Assembly (NCBI RefSeq): GCF_947242115.1
Contig: NC_074721.1
Location: forward strand, 16,475,501-16,539,500
DNA: 64,000 nt
Reading direction: 5' to 3'
Source: Biomphalaria glabrata
Lineage: Eukaryota > Mollusca > Gastropoda > Planorbidae
A model generated the notes under the pieces. The model was given only the letters and a program-made list of their open reading frames with translations, searched no databases and was not told the origin of the DNA. This document shows, in pieces, positions 35,975-48,500 of the stretch; position 1 is the stretch's first letter; the number at the start of each line of letters is the position of its first letter. Position numbers and translations under genes: made by a program.

Positions 35975-36240
35975 AAGACCTACCTCCCCTAAGGTTTTTC
36001 ATTGAAAAGTGGTGTATTGTTTTGAAAAATCTACTTGCATTGATAATTTTAAAATTAGATGGTTCACTTTCGGAAAAGAAAATAGTTGTCGTTGCATCAG
36101 AGCTTTGAATGATCTAAAATATCATGATGTCCGCTTTTTATTTTCTCTTCTAGTTTCTGAGATCTAAACGGGAAGGACGGACGGACAGACGGACGGACGG
36201 ACAGACAGGCCACACAAAACTAACAGCTTCTTCTACCCAG
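35975..36240 (+). repeat. Dispersed repeat family with GGAC-type motif, copy 3
   Basis: Shares ATCATGATGTCCG and TCTGAGATCTAAACGGG, followed by GGACGGACGGACAGAC repeats. It lies just upstream of the knottin gene. 35766-35974 shows nothing recognised. Confidence 0.7.
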
Positions 36241-36445
36241 ATAAAAATTGGTTTATTATTGTATTGCTCATGTTTTGTCAGACACAATGACTAACTGTCT
36301 CAATGTCTCAACTTGATCCGAGAATAACGGAAAGTGGGAGAAAAAAAACATGTACCAACTTTTTGCCCGAAAGACAGACAGACAGACATAGTTGATATAA
36401 GCTTTGTAAAAATATCATTACTTTCTTTCAAGGTATCATTTCAAT

Positions 36446-36519
36446 ATGATCAAGGTATTGCTACTTACGATTGTTTATGTAGTCATGTGGGAGTATTTAA
36501 CTGCTCTCGGCCTAATGAG
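36446..36519 (+). CDS. Knottin gene exon 1 (signal peptide)
   Basis: ATG at 36446, then 24 codons and two bases, ending ATGAG before GTAAAT. The hydrophobic core is residues 4-14. CTTTCTTTCAAG at 36421-36432 looks like an acceptor, so an upstream non-coding exon is possible. Confidence 0.8.
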
Positions 36520-39500
36520 GTAAATATAACTTAAAAAACTAACATGCCAATTTCAGTAGGTATGACGGTATCCCATGACATGAAGGACCAGGGCTTTGCG
36601 GAAGAAATAGCATTAGATGTATCGTCCTCCGGGTAAATATTTATAAACCAAAAAAATTAACATTAGCGACAGGGGAATTAGTACCTAGCTTCAGGTGAAT
36701 AAGTACCTAGATACAGGGGGATAAGTACCTAGATGCAGAGAAATAAGTAGCTAGCTCCAGAAGAATAAGTACCTAGCTTCAGGTGAATAAGTACCTAGCT
36801 ACAGGGGAATAAGTACCTGGCTGCAGGGTTATAAGTACCTAGCTACAGGAGAATAAGTACCTAGCTACAGGGCGATAAGTACCTCCGTCATATTAGATAG
36901 ACAGAGCTTAACCAGATAGAGAAGTTCAGTTATTCTCGCTAGGAATTTCAGACTTCGTCATTTTTAGGAAGCTCCTGAGTCTGCCCAACTTTAATGGGTA
37001 CCTCCAATTAGTTTGGGAAATTAAAGGAGTTGGTCCTTGTGCTGTGCCATTCGCACTAGAAACATTTGATCTTTACGATAACTGTCTCAATAAAGCGCGA
37101 GTTCTAAAATGGGTAACTCTGCCTGTTATTGTACTCTGAACATCGTGGTATTAACATGAAACCATCAACATGCAACCATTAATGTTTTATTAACATTATG
37201 TTAAGCATTTGTGATATGTATCTACCAAACGTATTTATACACCTTTTTGTTTTTACTTTGTAACATTTGCTCCCAATGTGTTGCAAAGTAACCTCTCACC
37301 AGAAGTACTTAAACTGTATGTATTATAATGTCACATTGCGTGGGAAAGGGGGGCGAACTGTTCAAGATAACCTCAATTTGAATAAAGCAAACTATATGGT
37401 CAATGTGGAATGTAGGTAAGCTGGTACACCTTACTATCAGTGACGTAAAGAGCCCAGAAGAAATCGTTATAAATAAGGAACGTGGCGCTAGCTGTTAGGG
37501 TTCATTGGTCGTCAGACGTTGTGTACAGTCGCTATTTCATTATTCTGTGTGCTTATTCACTTTTTGGATTATACCTGGGCGCCTGTATTTGCACAGTGTA
37601 TTATTCCAACTATATCATTTTAAGTGCGTCAAGAACAAGTGATTTCCACTTTAAATAATTGCTTTATTGAACTGAGCTTTTGAGCATGAAACTGAAGAAA
37701 AATATATTTAGTTCTGCGTTTTCAATAAGTAAGTTGCAATACATTTATAGGCATCACAGAATCCAGGTATGTCATATGATTGTGGTAACAATACAAAGAT
37801 CTCCAAAGCACAATCGTGATAATATATTTGAAAATGTCATTTAACTAACATTCAACTTGTATGTAGCTCATCTACTCTGAACCGGTGTAAACCTCAAGGA
37901 CAAAGGTGTGCAAAGACAGAAGATTGTTGTGATCAACCGGAAATCGAATGCAGGTAAGCTCTATATCTACAGGCAATTAGTTCACACTAAGCTGAAAGAA
38001 AAACAACTAGACATTGTTAGAAACATCTCAATTTTCGTTTCTAAGTAAATATATAGTAGCATCACCAAAACCAATGGACATCATTCACCAATCGTAAACA
38101 AACATCATTTAGCCACGTGATAATATTGACAAAGCAATAAAGAAAACGTATCACGTGACATCCTTAATGGATTGCGTAATTTGTATAGAAGAGATAGAGA
38201 ATCACGTAGCTAAATGTTGTATTTTATTAATGATGAATGAGGACCATTGAAATCTAAAAATATACATTTTCACATGCTTCAAATTTTATTTGCTTGTAAT
38301 CTAATCTAATAAAGTATTACATAAGATTCCGAAGATTAAAGATGAGTGTAATGATAATTCTAATGCACAATTGTGAATAAAGATTATCATTCTTATAATT
38401 ATTATTATTATTATTATTATTATTATGCTAGAAACGAACCATCATTCATAACCTGGCACTGCCAGGGTCGAGCATCGTTAGAGAGAAACTAAAATACTTG
38501 TAGTCCCTTTATCAGTGTCAACTGAGACATTTTCTGATGATGTGGCAGAGTAACAAAAAAACTAAAACAAATTAATTCCACTTATCTTATTCATGGCAAA
38601 CCAGTAACACAGACTAAAAACGCAAAATACCTAGGTGTTATAATAAATGAAAAACTGTCATGGAATCCACATATTGATGAAACTACAAAAAAATCAAACA
38701 AAGAATTAGGATTTATTAAAAGAAATTTCTATAAATCAAATAAGAACATAAAACTAAAATGTTATTTAACCCTTGTTAGGCCAATAATAGAATATGCATC
38801 CTCTGTTTGGGACCTCTCAACTCAAGAAAACATTAAGTAACTAGAACAGACACAAAATAGAGCAGTGCGATTCATAACAAACGATTATTCACATTTGACT
38901 AGAGTAACAAAATTTAATAAAATACTCTGAAAGACACAAAGATAAAGGCACATTCCTCGTCCCATATGCTAGGACAAATTTGTACAAATACTCCTTCTTC
39001 CCTAGTGCTATTAGAGCATGGAATGGGTTGCCTGAGCTAGCCAGGAAAACCAGTGACTTGGCAGAATTTAAGTCATTGGTTAATATGCATGACTAAATGC
39101 ATGACGCGTAGGACGTAATCATCTTCTTTTTTGAAGTAACGTCTGTATTATATAAGATAAGATAAGATAAGATCTGCGGCAGTACCGCCCTCTGTAGGCC
39201 ATGAGCATCACACAACACACGTCATATATTACAAATAAATACATAATCATAGGCCATAAGGCAATCTGTCGTGCCTCTCACGGGAAAAAACTTTGTACAT
39301 CATACAAATAAAAATCAGAAAAAAACGAAATAATTCTAAAGTCACTTCAGGTCAACACACGGCTACCTTTAGCCACTTTAAGGTCTAGGCTTCAGGCCAA
39401 TACTTAGCCACTTTTAGCCACTCTAAGGTCTAGTCTTCCGGCAATACTTAGGACAATACTTAGGGAAAACCAACTTATAATCATCCGTTCGGAAAGGATG

Positions 39501-42500
39501 ATTCAAAACAAACCTGAGTCCATCACAGACACAAGGCTAGAAAGTAGGTCAGGTTTATGAACTATTCTGGTTGAAAATGATCAGAAAAATTCTTTGAGGC
39601 TATATCTGAGAAAGATGTTTTGGAAGTGACGAAGCTATGAATCTTTATGAAATTATATTTTAATAACTGTTAGGAAATTTATGCAACAAGATTTTTTAAA
39701 AATATTTTTTTCAAGATTTAATTTTTTTTTAGAATTAATTTTTTTTTTAGAAGTCAGGATATTGGTTATACTAGCTAGTAAGTAAATCCATACAGTCAAA
39801 GCAGAAAACCAGAAGACATGCCTTTGGTCATGCTAGATAGTTAAAACTGTCTCAGTATGTAGCTAGAAGCTCGCTGATTGGTCATGCTATAAATTATGCT
39901 AACTAGAGTCCAAAATGTCTATCTAGAAAAATAGAAGTCAGACCAGTGGTCAACCTAATTAGATGCAAACAAATTCGTTATAAAAAAAACACTAGAATTC
40001 AGTCCATTTATAATGATAATATAATGATTCAAGACTCAGTAGAAAATCAGAAGTCAGGCTATTAGTCATGATAACTATTGATAACGCTAACTAGATACTG
40101 AGTCTCTGTGAAAATCGATTCATGAAGTGGTTACGTAGCACTCGTAGACATATCTAATAAAGAATTTCAGATTTATTTGAAGATCGAAGATGTGTAGTTT
40201 GATTTCTTTCCCTGGCGGTACAATACAAAACTCCGGAAGTATTCACCCATTACAAAGCTTATATCAACTCACTCTGTAAGTCTGGTACACATTTTGAATA
40301 TTTCTCCCACACCCAATCTCGGATCAAGTTGAAGCTTTTAATAATTATTCATTGTACCTAACAAATCATGACTTACTTAGACTTAGGTCCTCCCGCGTTG
40401 TTCGGCGCATTGGGCTGCAAGCTGTCTCCACAAAGATCTGTTACTGGCAATTCCTGAAGCCTCCTACCTCCTGGTGTTCACTGTTCTGAGGTCCTCAATG
40501 AAGGTGTGGCGCAATATATAGCGCTACTTTCATGCTTATAGCATGCTCAGAGCGCTTTTGGTCCTATCTCATTTGTGGACCAGTTGGGGGAGGGGGTATC
40601 TAGGAGTTGGTTTTCCGTGCTGCCTTTAGGCGCTCAGTAAACACAACTCTGTCCGAGTCGGGTGTCGAACCTCGAGCCCCCTTGTAGTTAGTCAAGTTCA
40701 AGCGCACTTGGCCTCTCGACCACGCTTCCCATTGATGTAGTTATAAATATTGAGTTCTTCTCTATAGATAATCCATTCAAAAATATATTTAATATTTATT
40801 TTTTCAATTATTATTGTTTGTTAGTAACAAATACATCAGAAAGCATTTTAGGACTATTCTATCTCCATCTCTAAATTTAAACAGTTGGACAATGGTTCTT
40901 TTTTGTCTCCACAGGCTTGGAAAATGCTTATCTAAGTAAGTTATAACAAAAGTGAGCTAGCTTACCTTTATGTACAAAACAAGGCTAGTATCTATAAATA
41001 ACTAACACGAATACTAGGAATATGTATCTGCCTCTCTAGCTGTGGATATACTTCTATAGATCTTCATCTAGGGCTCCATCCGCCCCCCCCCTCCATCTAA
41101 GGTCTCCCAATTCGCACCAACGTCCATTTCCCCAATGTGTTTGGCCCTTACATGCCCCTCAATTTTCGCCCATTTTGTTTTCCGATTCTGCCAGGGTGGG
41201 ATAACAGATTAGTTAGGGTATGATATTACAGTCCCGTATCCCCAGCCTGATTGATTTGTACAGTGGCAGGGAGCTAAGCTGAATCCCCCCCCCCCCCAAA
41301 AAAAAATAATTCAAGTAATCATTTCTTTTTCTTTTCAACGGCCCTCGTAAGGTGTAAAGTCTCAATTAGATTTGTCTTTCTGTGTGTCACCTGTCACTAT
41401 CAGATTTTTAAAAATATTGAACAATATTAAAAAGCTGATTTCTCCTTTTCATAAACAAAGGAATAAATGTACTACAAGCAGAAATCTCATTGCGGATAAT
41501 AGGCTGCTAATATTTTTATGATTACAATAACAATACCAAAATATTACATAAAATCGCTCTTCTAATATACTACATTTAGTTTTCTTTCAAATCTTGTATG
41601 AACTATATTTAGTATTTAGTACGTTGTTAGATGTTTTCAGTATGAAGGCTAGGCGATAATCGTCAGCATATTATAATATTTCCCTATTTTCGTTATTCTA
41701 ATTCTAAGTCACATTTTTATGTGTCTCATAATGCGTACAATGTGTATCTTGTCTGGCGTGTTTTCTAAAGCGTTCAATGTCGGTCTGTCTCACAAATTCT
41801 TCTTTGTCGGTTGTGCCTGGTGTGTCTCTTAACCTTACAAACTGTGGGTGTTCATCTATCATGTTTAGTCAATTAAGTGTTAGTAGATTTGTTTTGAATA
41901 GTTTACAGACTTGCAACTTTTATTGAACCTATTTATTCAAACCCTATTATAAATTTAAACCCTCTTTATGGGTTCTGGATAAAGTTGGGGGGAGGTGGAA
42001 ATTCTGAAATTATCAAAAGTTGCATCAATCAATTCCTACAATTATCTTAGCCTTCTTCATGGGTTCAGAAAAAGTTGGATGGTAAAAGTATTGTAAACTC
42101 GCAGCTTTCAATTTCGACTATATGCTTACAATCTCTTCTTGGGTTTTAAGAAATGTTGGGTATTGAATGTCTGGAAATTCCCAATACCCAAAATGTCTTT
42201 AGGGTTCGATCCCCTTAATAGTCATATATTTTTTTTATCACGATCTGATTTGAACTGAGTTGATCATATCAAATTTGATTCGATCGGATCCTATCATATC
42301 CAGGCCCATCAAATCCAGGCCTATCAGATCTAGACTTATCAGATCCAGGCCTATCAGATTCAGGCCTATCAGATCTAGACCTATCAGATCCAGGCCTTTG
42401 AGATTCAGGCCTATGAGATCCAGGCCTATCAGATTCAGGCCTATGAGATCTAGACCTATCAGATCCAGGCCTATTTAATTTGAAAATAAAGTAGAATTTT

Positions 42501-45500
42501 TTTTACATATTCCTTGTTTGTCTTTTTTTCAAGCACCTGTGTACCTTTCGAGGGTCTGTGTAATAGTTCAACATATTGTTGCCAGCCCGATCATAAAGTA
42601 CTATGCAAGTAAGTTTATGATCTATGTTACAATATTTCATGTGTAACTTGTAACTAAAAAAATTATAAGAAGTTCATTTTCTAAACTACTAAATAGCACA
42701 CAAGTATTACTAAACACACATGTTCGAGAAAGAAGCTTTAAACGAACCTACAGCTTGATTATTTAGAAAGTAATATTTAAATAATTCTCAGTCATGAACA
42801 TTTCATCTCTCATCCTGTCAATCTCCTTCCGGCTTCCTCTTTTTAACATCCCTTCCATTCAATACCCAAATTCGCACCTTTTTCCCATTCGCACCATGCT
42901 GCGCTACGACCGTAACACCCCCCTTGTTTGCCAAGTATGTCGAACGTCCTTTAAATATCAAAATTAATTGTAAACCACTGTACAATATTGTTACGAATCT
43001 CACTATCCAGGCTCTCTGCAGACTGCACCATACACCACCAACTTAGAACTTGACAACTCAGGGCTCCAAAGTAACGTAACATTTTAATTGTTGAATAAAT
43101 AACAGCCAATACTGTACAATTGGCAACACGTACACTGCACAAAAATATCTCCCATAACACCGTACCGCCGTATCAACTCTTGCACTGGCCTCTCCGTCTC
43201 GTTCCGGGCTTGCACTGGGTTCAACAGTTCAGGACTGACTTCACACACTAGGCTCGTTGTGTCGGACTCGATCGCAGACCAAGATCAAGACGCCAGTCAT
43301 CTCAACTGTACTTGACAGTACTCCGCACTGAACCGTCGTAATGCTCCGTACAGAACCACACCGTTGAACTGTGCTGTAGTCGACTGTGCCCTGTCGTGAA
43401 CCTTCTGTCGTGAACCGTCTTGACTGCGACACCTCCACTGCTGGCCTTCTAGAACCGGGCAGAACGTCGCTGGACCATTCTGGGTGGTCAGATGACTACA
43501 ACCCTCGTGACGCTCTGAGCTCTGTTCACGACGTTGATCCTTCCCGAACCATCATGTTGGCACTCGTCTCGGCCGACCGTCGTAACTCGTCACGGTTGAC
43601 CGCTCGTCTAGCGCTGGCCTGGGGCGATTTGCGTCGGCTGACTAAACTCACACCACTACCCCCATCTGTGCCACCACCAGGTTCATAACAATATAATTAT
43701 ATTATCTTCATTAATTCTCATTCGGTTAAACCAGGTAAAAAACAACAACAACAACAACAAAACATCCAACAGCATAATTACATATCACCATTCCCTACAT
43801 TATTATTATAGGTTCAAAATAACTGCAGCCATTCCACTATACAATGCCCAAACTTCCCCAACGAACCAATAAGAGTTAATCTCATAATTCACAATTATAA
43901 ACTATAATTAACTATGTAACTGTAATACTCTATTTTACATTTCTAACAATGGTCTCATTAAATTCTCAATATAACACCATACATTAATATCTCGACACCT
44001 TACGCATTTAACAAAGCTTCGTTAATCCATACAGTCTTCGATTACCCTAACTTACACCAATATACATATACATATACATTTACAAAATGTTCCAATCTGT
44101 TATAAATGTCTATTCACTACACTGCTATTCATTATGTTCTCACCAAAATGATTTTACTAATATTAATCGTTTGACCAACCAAAAGAAACAAAATTGACGT
44201 GGCCTAGCTCCTTTCCTTACTTCCATTTCTTTTACTTCCTAGGTACACCGTGATAATGTGTCAGCCATCACATTGTCTTTCCGACTTATGAATATTTTGT
44301 TTTCTTGTTGCACTGTTCTATATTTTTGTCATTGTTTCAGAACAATTATTTTTCTAATTCTGTTTCTTTGTATAAATTGATATGTATTTATTGAATTAGC
44401 GCATCATTATCTCCTAAAATACAATGCACTCTCTGATCTACTTGGGACTGGATTCATTCACATTTCAATGTATGTTCATTCGACCATCTGTCCAGTTTTT
44501 AGCAGACTGAAACACAAATTTCGCTCTCTTATCATCAAAGTTTGTTTTTTTTATGCTTGATAACTTCTTCTCTTCACAAATAAAAATCATAATGTGACAC
44601 TTTTAACTTGTTTATTGGTGTCATCAAATCATCTGACCAAATAACTTGTAAGCTTGAATTAAATGTGTGTCTTAGAGTATTTCTGACCTACACAAGAACT
44701 TCTTAAGTGTCTGATTTAGCTTCTATATATTCTATAGCTTCAATAGATTGATTTATTTTTAGCGTCCCTCGAAAGCGGTTGTGTTTGGTCTCTCTGTCCG
44801 TCCGTCCGGTATGAATCTTAGAAACTAGAAAAGAAAATGAAAATCGGACATCATGATATTTTAGATCTAGATTTTGTTATAATTCTAGATATAGATCAGT
44901 GGCGTCAGTTGGATCCGTATCACCCGGTGCTGTTAACTCAGGGTGTCATCACCCCCCCCCCCCCATTCAGCTTACTTCAAACTTTCCCATTATACACTAT
45001 CTTTAGTTGGATTTTTTTTTCCTTTTTGTTAAGATAAAACAGTGAGTTGATTAACAACTTTCATTTATGGTTGCGCAAAAGTAAAATAAGTGTCGATTCT
45101 TTTATAAAAATCCCATTGTTTGTAACATTTATTCGGTAGATATTGCAAATTCGGCAATGCAAGTTAATTCAAATAGAAAACTGTACATCACCCAAACATG
45201 TTACCTCTCTTAGACTTTGACAAGGAAACGATGTAACATTAGGATGTGTAACTCAGACTTGGACTTGGTCTAGAGCTAGACCAGAAAATGTACGTTTGCT
45301 TCGTCCTTAGTTAGCAATTGGTATTGAGGACTCCACAGCAGAAAATTCAGGGCGGAGCTCATAGCGCCAACCGCTTTTCAGCATTTCTGAGCTTTAGAAA
45401 CTCATTCTCCTTAAAGTCTAACTTGTACTATTTCTAAAAGTAAGAAGACTACATATCACATAAAATTAAATTAAGAAAGGTTGGGACTGAAATGATAGAG

Positions 45501-48500
45501 ACATTTTACTTCATCCGAGGCTAATTACTGTTGGTTCCCAGATAAATATTTTTAGATAATTTTAAAGTGATTGTATAATCTAAAATATAGTTATTTTTAG
45601 ATAGTATTAGAGAAGCATAAGGTAGTCAGGGAAAGCGCATTGAAGTATTAGAGAGGCATAAGGTAGTCAGGGAAAGCGCATTGAAGTATTAGAGAGGCAT
45701 AAGGTAGTCAGGGAAAGCGCAATGAAGTATTAGAGAGGCATAAGGTAGTCAGGGAAAGCGCAATGAAGTATTAGAGAGGCATAAGGTAGTCAGGGAAAGC
45801 GCAATGAAGTATTAGAGAGGCATAAGGTAGTCAGGGAAAGCGCAATGAAGTATTAGAGAGGCATCAGTTTTGAAATGCCTTCTTCATAAAATAGTGTTAC
45901 CAGAAGATAATACGTAGTCTTTAATTGACAATCTTCTACTTTTAATACATAAATAGCAATGTCATTTTACTGGGTTAATATTCAAACGTTGTTTGATAAC
46001 TACAATCTTTTTCATTTTACCCTCTCTAATTAATTTAAACGGCTTCGCTCCCTCCCAAAAGATGAGGACTTTGCGTCTTCCATGAGAGCACTTTGCACCC
46101 CTCATAGGGGGGGGTGTCCATAACAGCTTAAAAAAAGCTGCAGTTGGTGAGGCACGTCTGTACTGGCTTGACGTTTTGTAATGGGCTTGACGTTTTGTAA
46201 TGGGCTTGACGTTTTGTAATGGGCTTGACGTTTTTGTAATGGGCTTGACGTTTTTGTAATGGGCTTGACGTTTTGTAATGGGCTTGACGTTTTGTAATGG
46301 GCTTGTTCTCCTAAGATCCTCCTCGTGTTTAGCAAGACGTGTTGTAGCGGGTCTGTTCTTTTCACGATGGTACGTTAGGAGCCATTGGTCCGATCTGCAG
46401 TAAAAAACAAGGAGGTACCGGTACATTATAGAATCGCGTTGGAGAAGAGGTATTTAAATGTTTTATTCAAAAGAACCTTTTAAATCAATCGTGTGCCTAG
46501 AGACGTTTGTGTGTATATATATATACTTTTCTTTTGATTTGTCGACTTTAACCAAAATATAGTTTTTCCATATGGGTGTTATTTGGTGCGGACCACACAC
46601 CCAACACTCCCTAGTGACGCCACTGATATAGATTTTTTTCTAGATCTATTTATAGTTTAAGATCTAGATCTAGAGTCTTAGACTATATAGTTTTATATGA
46701 AGATTTAGAGTAGATCTAGTTGAAGTTCTACATCTCCTTCACGATCCTTTCAAAGGGATTTCTGACGTTGTGCTACTGCAAATGTCCTCTTGTCCTACGT
46801 TGCGGACCCTTGGCTGTTGTACAGACATCGCACCTTTAGCACCATTCTCTCCCATCTTCACGCTATCGGAACCAGTAAAACCGCTGGCGTATCTTCTCCA
46901 AAGTTTTGTTGACACCAAGATGGGAGCCGCTGAAGCCATTATGCAAGCCATTATCTCTTGCAGTACCTCAGACACTTTAAGCTTAGGTAACATCAGCTGA
47001 GGTCACCGTTGACAATTTTTATGGAGTCCCATTGGACCCAATGTGACTTGGTAACGGCTCCCCAATCAGAGATGTGTTGCCAATCTGGTCGTTGTCCCTC
47101 TTCCTTTATTAGGAGAATGGGAGCCAGATCTTCGTCTCTTAGCTGATCCAACCATGGTCCGGAAGCTTCTACTCCAAGACGACGACAATCGACGACCGCC
47201 TCCCTTTCTTCGACCTTCCTGCAGTGCTTGCATTCAGTTTTGCAAGGTCTTCGGGACAGCGCAACAGCATTCTGGTGAGCCTGTCCTTTTTTGGTGCTGA
47301 ATCTTAAGGTCATAGGTTTGCAGACGTACAATCCACCTGGCGACTTGACCTTTGGGACTCTTTAATGAAAGCAGCCATTTTAGAGAGACTGATTACCTAT
47401 AAGGATGGCTGCCTGGTCGTGCGGTTTGCACGCTGGACTGTCGTTCAGATTTATCGATGGTCCCGGGTTCAAACCCTGCCCGCTCCCATCCCCCGTCGTC
47501 CTGCGGGAGGTTTGGACTAGGAAGTAATTATCTTCAACTCTGAAGGAACATCCGAAACATGTAAAACAAACAAACAAGAGTGAACGTTTTCCTATATATG
47601 TATTTGTGGAAGCGCCTAGAACGGATAGAGGCTCACGTCCCGTGACGCAGTAGTTCCTTTCCGATCTCGACAAGCTTCGACTGAAGTAGGTGTGAAGAAA
47701 CAAGTCTTTTTAAGTACAGACTGCCTTTTATTGTGCAGCATTCAAACAGAACATATTTACAAGGCGAACATCATCTACAGATAACCAGCTCCACTAGATA
47801 ACTTTCTTCTTCATGTTTACACCCTCGTCACTTCCCGCAAGTCCCCTAACTCTCCGATACCCAACACTTGACCGTGTGTCACGGTTGACCACACACAGTA
47901 ACCGTGTCACAACAGTAGGCAAGCACTCTTTCAGTTCCATCCACTTTTAGGACAGGACAGCTCCTATTCCAGTATTGCTCGCATCGGTGTCAAGTATAAA
48001 AGTCAAGTCTGGTATAGGCAAGGCCAAAATGGAGGCTGAGGCGAGTGTGACCTCTCAAAAGCTTCCTGACATTCCGGTGTCCAAATGAATGGCCTCTTAT
48101 CTTCTGTCAGTTGATGAATTGTATTACAAACGCTGGAGTGGTTCTGCACAAAACGTCTGTAAAAGGTACAAAGTCCCAGAAAACTTTTTAACTCGTCTAT
48201 ATTCGTTGGGGTAGGTCACAGCTTCAACTTTCTCTGGATTCGAGCTGATTCCCTCAGACCACAATGTGACCTAGGTACTTCACGCTCCTCCTGAACAAGG
48301 AGCACTTCTTCCAGAATCCATTTTGTCTATCTTTTCTTTGGTGTTTATCTGCCCCGAGTTTATCTGTTCCTGCATTGCACTCAAGAGCTCCACCACATCC
48401 GGTTCTATTTCGAACAAAAATGTGCCTGGATTCTCATCTTCACCTAGCAGGGCTTGCAAGAGACGTGCTACTAAGACATCTTAGTTTCCGCCTAACGACA

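Larger units (their letters stand above)
44897..46625. mobile_element. Non-autonomous hAT element in intron 4, 1729 bp
   Basis: Terminal inverted repeats CAGTGGCGTCA at both ends, with a perfect 8-bp duplication ATATAGAT (44889-44896, 46626-46633). No transposase is recognised. It carries two minisatellites (45603-45868 and 46163-46310) and C-runs near 44950. Confidence 0.88.

Noticed and set aside
37260-37424. An extra knottin exon ending TGTAG before GTAAGC
   Set aside because: It resembles the end of exon 2, but no acceptor gives the required phase 2, and the cysteines do not form the pattern.
37686-37768. An alternative first exon with ATG at 37686 and a mini-exon at 37751
   Set aside because: The intervening intron would be only about 22 bp, and the encoded start is not a convincing signal peptide; exon 1 at 36446 fits far better.
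42260-42478. An Arg/Pro-rich (RSRPIRF) protein
   Set aside because: It is a read-through of a 15-bp minisatellite within intron 3.
47404-47480. A tRNA gene
   Set aside because: Same reasoning: B box present, but it is part of a longer SINE with an A-rich tail.
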